Shown here: positions 43,737 to 54,795 of the stretch, piece by piece
How positions within the stretch are numbered: the stretch's first letter is position 1
How the letters are laid out: each line of letters begins with the position of its first letter
Assembly: GCA_033557465.1 (NCBI GenBank)
Contig: CM066034.1
Span: forward strand, 413,394,159 to 413,458,158
Direction of reading: 5' to 3'
Source of the DNA: Ichthyophis bannanicus
Lineage: Eukaryota; Chordata; Amphibia; Gymnophiona; Ichthyophiidae
DNA length: 64,000 nt
The notes under the pieces: generated by a model
Databases searched by the model: none
What the model was told of the DNA's origin: nothing
Seen by the model: only the letters and a program-made list of their open reading frames with translations
Made by a program: the position numbers and the translations under genes

Positions 43737-44650
43737 TTCCCTGGGCTGGGCTGGGCTGGGCTGGGGGTGGGGGGTGGGGGTTAGGAGTGGTGCTGGGCTG
43801 GGCTGGGGGGCTTAGGAGTGGTGATGGGCTGGGGGGGGTTAGGAGTGGTGATGGGCTGGGCTGGGCTGGGGGGGGGTTAGGAGTGGTGATGGGCTGGGCT
43901 GGGCTGGGCTGGGCTGGGGGGGGGTTAGGAGTGGTGATGGGCTGGGCTGGGCTGGGGGGGGGGTTAGGAGTGGTGATGGGCTGGGCTGGGCTGGGCTGGG
44001 GGGGGGTTAGGAGTGGTGATGGGCTGGGCTGGGCTGGGGGGGGGTTAGGAGTGGTGATTGGCTGGGCTGGGCTGGGGGGGGTTAGGAGTAGTGATGGGCT
44101 GGGCTGGGGGGTGTTAGGAGTAGTGATGGGCTGGGGTGGGGGGGTTAGGAGTGGTGATGGGCACTGGGCTGGGGGGTTAGGAGTGGTGATGGACACTGGG
44201 CTGGCTGGGGGGGGTTAGGGGTGGTGATGGGCACTGGGCTGGCTGGGGGGGTTAGGAGTGGTGATGGGCGCTGGGCTGGGGGGGTAGGAGTGGTGATGGG
44301 CACTGGGGGGGGGTTAGGAGTGGTGATAGGCGCTGGGGGGGCTTAAACTAAAAATTGAGTGATGGGGGATTAGGACTGGGAGTGGGCTGATGGGGAGGTT
44401 AGGACTGGAAATGGGCTGGTGGGATTAGGACTGGGAGTGAGCTATGGGGGGCTAGGACTGGTAATGGGTTGGGGGGTTGCTAGGACTGGAAATGGGCTGA
44501 GTGGAAGGGGGCTTGAACTGCAAATAGCTGTTGGGGATGGGGCTTGGAATGGAAATGGGCTGAGGGGAAGTGGGGGGCTTGAACTGCAAATAGCTGATGG
44601 GGACGGGGCTTGGAATGGAAATGGGCTGAGGGGAAGTGGGGGGCTTGAAG
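43737..44650 (+). repeat. G-rich minisatellite in hAT copy 2
   Basis: Units of about 35-55 bp built on GGGGGGTTAGGAGTGGTGATG plus a variable number of GGGCT pentamers. The pentamer number varies between units, suggesting slippage. Open frames on both strands are repeat translations. Confidence 0.92.
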
Positions 44651-45652
44651 AAGGGAATGGATGCTGGGTGAGACTGGAACTAGAAGGGAGCTGATGTTGG
44701 GGGAGGATTAGAATGGGATGGGGCTGGGAGAGTAAAATGGAGAGGAGAAAAATATTTTGTGTAGGAGGGATGAAAAATCTACAATTGGCCAGGTATTGGG
44801 AGAGTAATTGGGGATTGAGGATGGAGGGGTAAAATTTGTGTGGATGAAATAGAAATGAGGAAAGAGCAAAAGGAGAAAGATTAGTATGTTAAAGCAGATG
44901 TAGAGAGAGAGAGAATGGAAAAAAAACTAGAAGAGAGAAGAAAGGACAAATGGACAGCAGACGATGGAGAGTTAGCAGAAAACATGAAGAAACCAGAAGA
45001 AAATGGCTGGACCAATTGCAACTGAAAAAAAATGCACAAAAGGTAGAACGATATCTCTTTATTTTGAATTTATTAACTGGAATATGTCAGCTCTGGGAAA
45101 TGTGCATCATTAACATCTGCGCTTTGTTTGGTACAAGAGGAAATTCCTATTTGACGTTGCCACTTGTTCTCTTTCCCCAGTATTCACTGAAATGTATTGG
45201 TTTAATATTTGCAGTGTTGCCTTTTGATAGGTAGGGTATGGTGCTTTGTGAGTCCTGGTAATGCTGTCAGGATACGGCGGGTTTGCTATGGGTTCTAAAT
45301 GGGCAGCGTTTGTAGTAGTTCCTAATGTGCCTGGCGGTTGGCACTGGATTATAGTAATGTAGAAATCTTTTAGTCTTTCTTTATCCATACACTCATTAAG
45401 AGACATGTTTACTAAAAGTTAGTGTATGGTAACATTATGCAAATATTTATGCAAATAAGACCACTTATGCAAATGACGTGCTGGCACTTTGAGGAAATTC
45501 TTTGGTTTTGTGCGGCAGTTTGGGCACTCGGGCTCAAAAAGGTTAGCCATCACTGCTGTAGATAATACGTTGAAACCCTCTGCCCAGTGTGCAGGCTGGT
45601 TAAGAAAGCATACAGAATGCTAGGAATCCTTTCCTTAGGATTCAAAAACAAG

Positions 45653-46033
45653 TGGCTCGATATTCAGCGGTGCTGGCAAGCACTGCTAAAACGGCTAGCC
45701 ACCACTGCTCAACATTAGACCCAGATATTCAGTGTTGGGGCCATATCCCCGGCACTGAATATCTGGGTTGTTCAGAGAGCAATATTGAGCTGCTGCCCAG
45801 TTAGCTTCATTGGTGAAAGATAGGCCAGCCTTTGCTGCACCTGGCTGTTGCCGCTTGTGCTGCTCAATATCACTGCTCCCTGGTTATCGCTGGTGCTGCC
45901 CCCAGAAGACCCTGATGCACCCACAGATATACAACAGCACTAATTGTGTTAATGCTGCTGAATATCCCGGACAAGAGGATTAACGTGGTTAACAGGTCCA
46001 ATGACCGTGTTAATTGCTTTGAATATCAGGCCC
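45653..46033. mobile_element. 381 bp Harbinger-like MITE in CR1
   Basis: Ends TGGCTCGATATTCAGCG and the complement of GAATATCAGGCCC are inverted repeats; AAG is duplicated at 45650-45652 and 46034-46036. The interior resembles the MITE at 10261-16075 (AGATATTCAGTG, GCCCAGTTAGC). No coding. Confidence 0.7.
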
Positions 46034-46690
46034 AAGGATATTATAATGCCTCTGTATCAACCCGTGGTGTGATCGCACCTCGAATATTGTGTGCAATTTT
46101 GATTGCCATACTTTTAAAGGAATTAGAAAAGGTACAGAGAAGAGCCACCAAAATGTTAAAGAGGATGGAAGGATATCCCTATGAAGAAAGGCTTAAAATG
46201 TTAGGGCTCTTCAACTTGGAAAAAAGACCACTGAGAGGAGATGATAGAGATCTATAAAATAATGAGTGGGGCAGAATGGGTAAACATAGATTGTTGTTTA
46301 CTCCTTCAAAAAGTAAAAAGACTAGGAGACATGCAATGAAGCTTCAATGTAGCACATTTAAGACTAATTGAAGAACATATTTTTTTTCACTCAACACATA
46401 ACTAAACTCTGTAATTTGTTACCAAAGGATGTAGTAGAAGCTTTTAGTATAGCTGGGTTTAAAAGAGATTTGGATAGGTTCCTGGGGAAAAATCCATAAA
46501 CCATTATTGAAGTAGCCTAGGGAAATCCATTGCTTACCCATGGGACAAGCAGCATGAAATCGGTATACCTTTTGTGAACCTGACAGGTACTTGAGAATGG
46601 ATTGGACACTGTTGGAAACAGGATACTGGACTTTATGGACCTTTGGTCTGACCCAGCATGGCACATCTTATGTTCTTTTTTTATGTTCTG

Positions 46691-48123
46691 GTTTTTAATG
46701 CTCTCAAGCCCCTCTTAAATAAACAGACCAGTCACTTATGTCCCGTCAAGTACTTCTTTCATTTTACTCCTCTCCACCCAAACCAACCTGGATTTAGGGC
46801 CTTTATCTCCCTGGCCCTGTGTGGATACACATCCCTTACTTGGGTACCTTTGTGGTTTTCTCTTTTATTGGTTTCTTCTCCTTCTTAGCTGGGGTTTCTG
46901 CTGTGAACTGCAGTCTTCCCTGTGCTGCTGCTCACTGTATTTTGCAGCTGAATTCTGGAGGATTCTTTAACTTCAGGCTGAGCATTCCCCTGCCTCTTTG
47001 GGAGTGGCTCCAAGCCTCTTTTCTGATTGTGATAGCTGGTGCAGCTCCTTAAACTAGGTGAATAGATCTGGCTGGGTGCCAGCGGTACCTGCCCTTGAGG
47101 GCAGTCACCCACTTATGGTGCATGATGCAATAGCTAGGGACCAAAGACAAGAATCTCCCTTTGGATATGGGTTTTATAGTCGGTAGGCTCTTCCCTCTCA
47201 GAGGAGTCCCCTCCCAGCCAAAAATGCCTCACAGAAAAACCTTCCATGTTCTAGAAAAGTCTGGACTTTTTTATCTGCTTTTTGTAGTTTATTAATAGGG
47301 ACACTGGATGATGCAACTGCTCTCGGTGCAACAATCCAAGTAGTCTCTTCATAAGAGCTTAGCAATATTATGGCTTGTGGTCACTGAGTTTCTTTCAGGA
47401 TATCTTTATAGAAGCTGTTCTTTAAAAACTCCTTACATACGTAACAGTGGATTCTGCACATAGTTAAGAAAACAGCAGCTCCCTCTGAAAAAGACACTGT
47501 GATAGCAAAAACATGTTGAGGTATCTAAAATAAACGGAATTTGAATTTCTAAGGTTCCTTCTATTTTTTCCCTCTTCTCAGGAAAGAACAACCTTTTTTG
47601 GATCACTGTGTACCATGAAAAGTATTTTCGGGGATTTAAATCTGAATACCTTTAACAATTCATAACTATTCTTTATTTTCTGTTTATTTATATAAACAGG
47701 CCAGGCTGTAAGGGGTGTTTTTATCCTAACGGACCTCCAAGTGATGGTGGTTTGCTATGAGAGACGTTTGCAAACCTAATATCGTGGTTCAAATACAGGG
47801 TTTGAAATCTCCTTTGACAGAAGGTTTTATTACTTTTGCAATATTTCTAGGGCTGAATTTTCAGATGATGTAATTGTTCTAAAAATTCAATTATATCCAA
47901 GACTTCGGGAAGCCACATGTGCAAGCATATAAATTCCAGTGTCAAGTCCTGAGAGATCTGGACTCCTCTTTGAAAACCAATCAGCAAATACCTGCACAAC
48001 ATCATGTGACAATACTTTGTCTTTTATTAAATTCAATTTCAAAAGAAAACTGGGAGATGCCGAGAAGGAATTTAATTAATTCTTAAGCACAGGGAAACAG
48101 CCAAAGAGCAGACAGTTTCTTAC
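46691..48123. other. Host intron sequence upstream (in window order) of the exon
   Basis: No ORF with a known domain and few clear repeats. A stretch at 47480-47525 (CTCTGAAAAAGACACTGTGATAGC, read in parts, then AAAAACATGTTGAGG) looks like a decayed hammerhead-type Penelope remnant, but its catalytic boxes are not intact. Confidence 0.4.
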
Positions 48124-48300
48124 CTCGGAGTCGCTTCAACCTCTGCTCCCGACGTCGTCTCCGTACGATCAGCAGAAGCACAAACAGCAACAGGACCCCC
48201 ACCAGGATGCAGGAAATAGTCACCAGCATCTTGAGCCCCTCATTGTTGGCCAGTCCTTTCTCAGTCTGGACTACTGACTTAATGAGTGGCGGTATTGTAC
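48124..48300 (-). CDS. DSCAML1: DSCAM-family receptor exon: transmembrane segment and start of tail
   Basis: A 177 bp exon on the minus strand. The acceptor reads TTCTTTCCAG before 48300 and the donor is CTCCGAG/GTAAGAAAC at 48124/48123. Phase 1 at both ends (2 + 58 codons + 1). It encodes a short extracellular stalk ([16 protein letters not shown]), a hydrophobic membrane helix of about 22 residues ([20 protein letters not shown]), and a basic stop-transfer run [13 protein letters not shown]. This closely fits DSCAM and DSCAML1, single-pass adhesion receptors of neurons with Ig and fibronectin domains. EQRLKRLR looks more like DSCAML1 than DSCAM, from memory, so the paralogue is tentative. 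The frame is clean and splice sites are canonical, so it should be a functional exon. It implies much of the window is intron of this gene. Confidence 0.8.
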
Positions 48301-48746
48301 CTGGAAAGAATGCCATGACATTAGATCCCTAGCAATGAGACCGAGAACTGAGTTATAAGAACTATGACATCTGAACACCTGTGTCTCCAAGGAAATGCAA
48401 GGTCATACGAGTTCCATACTCTTTATCCTTTGCTATCAATTTTACACACAGGGCAAGCATTATTTTTATATACTGATTAACAGGCATATCTACCACATTT
48501 ATTTTAAAACTATAAGACAAGATGAAGGCATTGATCAGTTTAATGCATTTTCCAGTTTGAGCATGAGGATCTGAGATTTATGTTACAGGGACACATAGTA
48601 CAACCAAATGACTTGGCAATATAAAGTGAAATACAACTATTTCTTATTATCTGCTTATTTTCAGTAGCTTCAATTTTTGTCTTCCTCTTACAAAGTAAAT
48701 AAAACAAATCTGAAACCCATGTTTTTGAATAGTTATTTCTAAACAC
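48301..48746. other. Host intron sequence flanking the exon acceptor
   Basis: A pyrimidine-containing acceptor region adjoins the exon on the minus strand. No repeat or gene recognised in the rest. Confidence 0.45.
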
Positions 48747-49415
48747 TTTGGGGGTCATTCCAAGCTGCGTTTAGCGGGGATGGACGTCATAGTCGTATCC
48801 CCTGCCCAAAGCTTCCCACATGTACATAGGAGATGTACGGGGAGCTCTGGATGGAGGCGGGAGGAGGCAGGCCAAGGGAGGAGCGAGGGCGCGTGGTGGG
48901 CAGGGATGCGACCCCAGACATAAAGGGACGATCTTGAGGTTGGCCCTGTACGTCCAGGGTTGCCAACATGAATGGAGGACTTATTCCACCTCAGAGGTGG
49001 AATAAGTCCGCCTGGACGTTGGGGGATGGCGGTGCAGGGCCAGGTCAGTGGGTGAAGGGTTACAGGAGCTTTCCCGTAGCCCAACCCTGCCTTTGAAAGG
49101 TCACATCGAGGGTTGGACTGTGGGGAATGAACTTTGTGGCGGCAGCTGGGTATCATGGCTCCTTAATGGAGCCGTGATGCTATGGCAACAAGAAGTCACA
49201 GCACTGCAGCTCCATGCAAGAGCCAAGGCAGGCTTGTGTGGAGAAACTATGGGACATCCGGCAGCACAGAATCGGGGATGGCCTGCCCATCCAGGCACGG
49301 GCTGATCCCACGGAAACATTTAGCTCCTATGGGTTAAGATTCGGGGACAAGACCAGCCCATTCAAATCCTGGGCTTCTGGGCGGGCAGGGCATTCCCCCC
49401 TCAGAATCTGGCCCT
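48747..49415. mobile_element. GC-rich MITE-like block
   Basis: Starts GGGGGTCATTCCAAG and ends CAGAATCTGGCCC, weakly similar inverted ends. The interior shares phrases with 33539-34160 (GGTGGAATAA, ATGGAGCCG, GCACTGCAGCTCCAT). No clear target duplication. ORFs are not coding in appearance. Confidence 0.5.
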
Positions 49416-49771
49416 AAACATTTGCTCGGTTTTGCAAATCTTGATTTTGGATGCTTAGGCCTTTACACATTCTTGCTAGCACATACTGCATGTGGAATTG
49501 TTTTATTGCACTGTTATAGAAAATATCACTGGCAAATGCCAACTCATCTAATTCCCTTATTATTATAGTGGCTTGCACTATTTGAACTCTGCACCTTCAG
49601 CAGCGTCCTGTGTTATTAGCCATAGGCACATGCTGCTGTCAGAAGCTCAATGTAAATAACAGTAGCTGTTTTCACACAGAAACATTCAGTCCGATATTCG
49701 AAAGCACACATCCTGATAGTAGCATCTGCTATCCAGATTAGTGCTGCTTGCTGGATCTATTTGGTTATGAT
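49416..49771. other. Unassigned sequence
   Basis: No gene or repeat recognised. Confidence 0.4.
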
Positions 49772-52409
49772 CAGGGGCGGCCCAAGGGGGGTGCGGGGCC
49801 ATGTGCGGAGACTCGGTGTGGGGCCTCATTTGCATAAGGGACCTCATTTGCATAAATATTTGCATAATATTACCATACACTAACTTTTAGTAAACATGCC
49901 TCTTAATGAGTGTATGGATAAAGAAAGACTAAAAGATTTCTACATTACTATAATCCAGTGACAACTGCCAGGCACATTAGGAACTACTACATACACTGCC
50001 CATTTAGAACCCATAGCAAACCTGCCGTATCATAACAGCACTACCAGGACTCACAAAGCACAAGATCCTACCTATCAAAAGGCAACACTACAAATATTAA
50101 ACCAATACATTTCAGAGAACAACAATACATGACTTACTGGGGAAAGAGAACAAGTGGCAATGTCAAATAGGAATTGCATAAACAGAATACCTCAGCTCAG
50201 TTACACGTGCAGAACATAGACCGTCACCAAACAAGAAATCACAATGTAGAAACAGGAAGACAATAATTAAACTGGGAACCACAACAGCCCAACAACACTG
50301 TAGAAATAAAACTATAAATGATGAACATTTCCCAGAGCTGGCATATTTCAGTTAATAAATTCAATAAAGAGATATTTTTCTACCTTTTGTGCATTTTTTT
50401 TTCAGTTGCAATTGCTCCAGACACTTTCTTCTGGTTTCTTCGTGTCTTCTGCTAACTCTCCATCATCTGCTGTCCATTTGTCCTTTCTTCACTCTTCTAG
50501 TTTTTTTCCATTCTCTCTCTACATCTGCTTTAACATACTAATCTTTCTCCTTTTGCTCTTTCCTCATTCCTATTTCATCCACTCAAATTTTACCCCGCCA
50601 TCCTCAATCCCCACTTACTCTCCCAATATCCGGACAATTGTAGATTTGTCTTCCCTCCCACACAAAATATTTTTTCCCTCTCCATTTCACTCTCCCAGCT
50701 CTATCCCATTATAATCCTCCCCCAACATCAGCTCCCTTCTAGTTCCAGCCTCACCCAGCATCCGCTCCCTTCTAGTCCCCGCATCAGCCCATTTCCAGTC
50801 CTAGCTCCCCCATCCGAGTCTCTCCATCAGCTCATTTCCAATCCCCACCTTTCCTAGCCCCACCATCAGCCCATGTCAAATCCTAGCTCCCCTCCACTCA
50901 GCCCATTTCCAATCCAAGCCCCCCATGAGCCTACTTCCAGTTCTAGCCCCTCCATGAGTCCATTTCAATCCAAGCCCCCCCACCAGCCCGTTGCCAGTCC
51001 TATCCTAGCCCTCCATCTGCCCATTTCCTGTCCTAGCCCCCCTCACTCAGCCCATTTCCAGTCCTAGCTCCCTCCCCTCACAGCCCATTTCCATTCCAAG
51101 CCCCCCTCCCCATCAGCTATTTGTAGTTCAAGCCTTCCTTCCACTCAGCCCATTTCCATTCCAAGCCCCCGTCCCCATCAGCTATTTGCAGTTCAAGCCC
51201 TCTTTCCACTCAGCCCATTTCCAATCCTAGCCACCCACCAGCCCATTACCAGTCCTAGCCCCCCCATAGCCCATTACCAGTCCTAAGCCCCCCATAACCC
51301 ATTACCAGTCCTAAGCCCATCAGCCCACTTCCAGTCCTAAGACCCCCCATCACCCCATTTTCAGTCTTAGCTCCCCCCATAGCCCATTACCAGTCCTAAC
51401 CTCCATCAGCCCATTTCAAGTCCTAGCTCCCCCATCCGAGTCCCTCCATCAGCTCATTTCCAATCCCAGTCCCCCATCAGCCCATTTCTAGTCCTTTCCT
51501 AGCCCCACCATCATCAGCCCATGTCAAATCCTAGCTCCCCTCCACTCAGCCCATTTCCAATCCAAGCCCCCCATGAGCCTACTTCCAGTTCTAGCCCCTC
51601 CATGAATCCATTTCAATCCAAGCCCCCCCAACAACCCATTTCCAGTCCTATCCTAGCCCTCCATCAGCCCATTTCCTGTCCTAGCCCCCCCTCACTCAGC
51701 CCATTCCCAGTCCTAGCTCCCTCCCCTTACAGCCCATTTCCATTCCAAGCCCCCTCCCCATCAGCTATTTGTAGTTCAAGCCCTTCTTCCACACAGCCCA
51801 TTTCCATTCCAAGCCCCCTCCCCAACAGCTACTTGCAGTTCAAGCCCTCCATCCACTCAGCCCAAGTCCCGTCCTAGCCACCCCCCCAGCCAATTACCAG
51901 TCCTAGCCCCCCCCCATAGCCCATTACCAGTCCTAAGCCCCCCATCAGCCCACTTCCAGTCCTAAGCCCCCAACACCCCATTTTCAGTCTTAGCTCCCCA
52001 TAGCCCATTACCAGTCCTAACCCCCATCAGCCCATTTCCAGTCTTAGCCTCCCCACAGCCCATTCCAGTCCTAACCCCCCATTAGCCCATTTCCAGTCCT
52101 AGCCCCCCATAGGGCATTTCTTGTCCTAGGCGCCCCATATCCCATTTCTAGTCCTAACCCCCACATCAGCCCATTTCCAGTCTTAGCACCCCATAGCCCA
52201 TTACCAGTCCTACCCCCCCATCAGCCCATTTTCCAGTCTTAGCCTCCCCACAGCCCATTCCAGTCCTAACCCCCCATTAGCCCATTTCCAGTCCTAGCCC
52301 CCCATAGCCCATTTCCAGTCCTAGCCCCCCCATAGCCTATTACTAGTCCTAACCCCCCATCAGCCCATTTCCAGTCTTAGCACCCCCATCATTACCAGTC
52401 CTAACCATC
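49772..52409 (-). mobile_element. Minisatellite-bearing hAT relative, copy 3, one end missing
   Basis: In reverse orientation it has the same body as copies 1 and 2 and the same cargo minisatellite (reverse complement: GCCCATTTCCAGTCCTAGCC). Its left end is CAGGGGCGGCCCAAGG, a hAT-like terminus different from that of copies 1 and 2. The other terminus and the hairpin are missing; at 52409 it runs straight into a CR1. No target duplication can be seen. Confidence 0.75.
50740..52409 (-). repeat. Minisatellite of copy 3 (C-rich on plus strand)
   Basis: About 1.7 kb of drifting 25-40 bp units around AGCCCATTTCCAGTCCTAGC, the longest of the three arrays, including a higher-order duplication: 50860-51240 and 51508-51890 are nearly the same sequence. 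ORFs here are repeat translations. Confidence 0.9.
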
Positions 52410-54000
52410 AAAAAAAATAACAGATTAGTTATAGAAGACCTTCCTTTGCTAAAGCCATGTTGGCTGTCTCCCATTAAGAAATGACTATGTACATGTTCAG
52501 TAATTTTGTTTTTTATAATGGTTTCTACCATTTTCCCGGTAGTGACATCAGGCTCACCAGTGTATAGTTTCCAGGATCACCCCTGGAACCCTTTTTAAAA
52601 ACTGGTTTTACATTGGCAATCCTCCAATCCTCAGGTATTACAGATGATTTTAATGATAGTTCACAGATTACTAATAGTAGGTCTGCAATCTCATATTTCA
52701 GTTCTTTCAACATCATTGGATGTATACCATCCGGTCCACGTGATTTGCTACTCTTCAGTTTATCAAATAGTTGTAATACATCTTCTCGATGTATCGATAT
52801 TTCCTTCCATTCTTCTGCAGTATCACCTTTAAATACCACTTCAGTCATGGGTGACATCCCTACATCTTTCTCAGTAAAGACCGAAGCAAAGAATTCATTC
52901 AGTCTCTTCGCTATGGTCTTGTCCCAGTGCCCCTTTTACCCCTCTATCATCTAATGGTCTAACTAACTCTGTCACAGGTTTTTTTGCTACAAATGTACTT
53001 GAAAAAGTATTTATTATGCATTTTTGCTTCCACAGTAAGCTTCTTCTCAAATTCTCTCTTTGCCTATCTTATCAATGTGTTGCATCTAACTTGCCAGTGT
53101 TTATGTTGTTTCCAGTTTTCATAATTTGGCTCCTTTTTCCATTTCCTGAAAGATTCTTTTTTGGCAACAACAGCCTCTCTGACCTCACCTTTAAACCATG
53201 CTAGCAGTTTTTTGGACTTCCTTCCACTTTTCTTAAAGCATGGAATACAGCTGGTCTGGGCTTCCAAAATAATATTTTTAAACACCCATGCTTGATATAA
53301 ATCTTTAACCTTTGCAATTGCTCCTTTTAGTTTTTTCATACCCATTTTCCTCTTTTTCTCATAGTCTCCCTTTTGAAAGTTAAAAGGTAGTATTGTGGAT
53401 TTCCTTACTATCCCTCCTCCATTTATTAAATCAAATGTGATCATGCTATGATCACTATTGCCAAATGGCCCCAACACCCTTATCTCTTGCACAAGTTCTT
53501 GTGTTCCACTATGGACGAGGTCCAAAATGACTTCCCCTCTGGTTGGTTCATGAACCAGCTGCTCCAAGACGCAGTCATTTATTTCATCTAGAAACTTTAT
53601 CTCCCTAGCATATCCTGTCATGACACTGACCCAGTCGATACTGGGGTAGTTGATATTACCCATTATTATTACTATGCTGTAACTTTTGTTATGTTCCCTG
53701 ATTTCTTTGAGCATTTCATCATCCATTTGTTCATTCTGGCTAGGCAGTCGATAGTACACCACCACTGCCATCACCATCGCCTTCCCCTTTTTACATGGTA
53801 TCACAGTGTCCCACTGGTTGTCCTCCTTCCACCATGTCTCTTAGATACCAATCATATCTAACCTCTCATTTAATGCTATATATTCTAACTCTCCCATCTT
53901 AGTTTTTAGACTTCTAGCATTTGCATACTAGCATTTTAGAGGCTGCATTGTATTCATATTTGTCTGGTTATTGGTAGGCAGGGATAATTTGGAATCTTTA
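52410..54000 (-). pseudogene. CR1 LINE copy B, endonuclease to mid-RT, minus strand
   Basis: The minus frame 53804-53064 is a CR1 endonuclease with YYRLPSQNEQMDDEM, INYPSIDWVSV, GNSDHSMITFDLI and the linker WFKGEVREAVVAKKESFRKW. RT starts at 52857 with MTEVVFKGDTAEEWKEI, GPDGIHPMMLKELKYEI and FKKGSRGDPGNY, and the next frame reads MVETIIKNKITEHVHSH and SQHGFSKGRSSITNL before it is cut at 52410 by hAT copy 3. The catalytic RT box and 3' end are absent. 5' end near 54000 is poorly defined. Nonfunctional. Confidence 0.82.
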
Positions 54001-54029
54001 AGCTCTGTCTGCTTATATATACATATATA

Positions 54030-54280
54030 TAAAACATAAGAGCTATGAAAATAGATTTTAGAAAGGCTTTGAAAACATATCTTTTCTTAGAGCATTATGG
54101 CATAAATCAATTATTTCTCTCTGGATTATGTGCATATTTTCTTGCCTCAGCTCAATATACCATCTTGCTCAGCTAAGTCATGCTCTCCACTATCTCTATC
54201 TGTCCTTCTCTTATTAACCCTTACCCGCTAATACATCCCTTATTTCCCTTTTTTCTCTCTGCTATTTCTCTTACTCTAAA
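54030..54280 (+). repeat. Possible L2-like LINE 3' fragment
   Basis: The frame at 54050-54100 reads FRKALKTYLFLEH, like the LINE C-terminus at 15590-15627. Too short for certainty. Confidence 0.4.
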
Positions 54281-54795
54281 ACGTAGTTACTCACTTGTAG
54301 CAGGAATCAGTCCTCACATATGGGTGATATCAACACCGGCGGAGCCCTTGTGGAAGCATCTCCCGAGCTTTCAAAGAAAACTTTGAGAGATGCCACCACG
54401 CATGTGTGTCCCCTTCCCACCCAAGGGTGCCATCTTGCTCAGTCGAGTGCCATAGCTAGAGCCCAACCAAGAAGATGGTGAAAAATTAATAGCAACTCCA
54501 AGAGGAGGAGGGAGGGTTGTGAGATTCCTGCTGTCCCTGGAGAACACCTATTACAGGAGAGTAACTATGCTTTCTCCAGGAACAAGCAGAAAGTCGGTCC
54601 TCAGATATGGGACTCCCTAACTACAGGCTACTGAGCACCTGTAGAGTACATGGCTGAGCCGTGAGCAGCCATAAGAGAATCCAAGGACAGACCCGAGGAC
54701 CCTGAGTCCAGGGAGAACCATGCCTCTGGTAGCCTGAACAAGAAGGGTTGAAGGGCAGGGGTTGCCTAAACCCTGAACAGATTATGGAGTACAGC

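Larger units (their letters stand above)
43229..45555 (+). mobile_element. Non-autonomous hAT transposon with hairpin and minisatellite, copy 2
   Basis: Same termini as copy 1 (CAGCGATGGCGAACC / GGTTAGCCATCACTG) with a clean 8 bp duplication. Order: terminal repeat, long palindrome (43328-43716), minisatellite (43737-44650), then a body shared with copy 1 up to about 45055. The last 420 bp differ from copy 1 but match copy 3. No transposase. Confidence 0.92.
33050..46690 (+). mobile_element. CR1 LINE copy A, split by four insertions
   Basis: CR1 pieces in one orientation and in order: 33050-33538, 34161-35000, 42059-43228, 45556-45652 and 46034-46690. They encode endonuclease, linker, RT and C-terminus, then the 3' UTR ending CACATCTTATGTTCT. 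At each break the CR1 sequence joins up when the insert is removed, and compares well with copies B, C and D. It is the oldest layer of this nest and carries many stops and frameshifts. Confidence 0.88.

Noticed and set aside
43609..44218. Long proline-rich and glycine-rich ORFs on both strands
   Set aside because: They are translations of the G-rich minisatellite; both strands are open because the repeat lacks stop codons.
47470..47530. Third hammerhead-like motif
   Set aside because: CUGAAAA and GCAAAA replace the two catalytic boxes and the cleavage triplet is not convincing; at best a decayed remnant.
50406..51877. Serine/proline-rich ORFs on the plus strand
   Set aside because: Translations of the reverse-complement minisatellite and hAT body, without codon structure.
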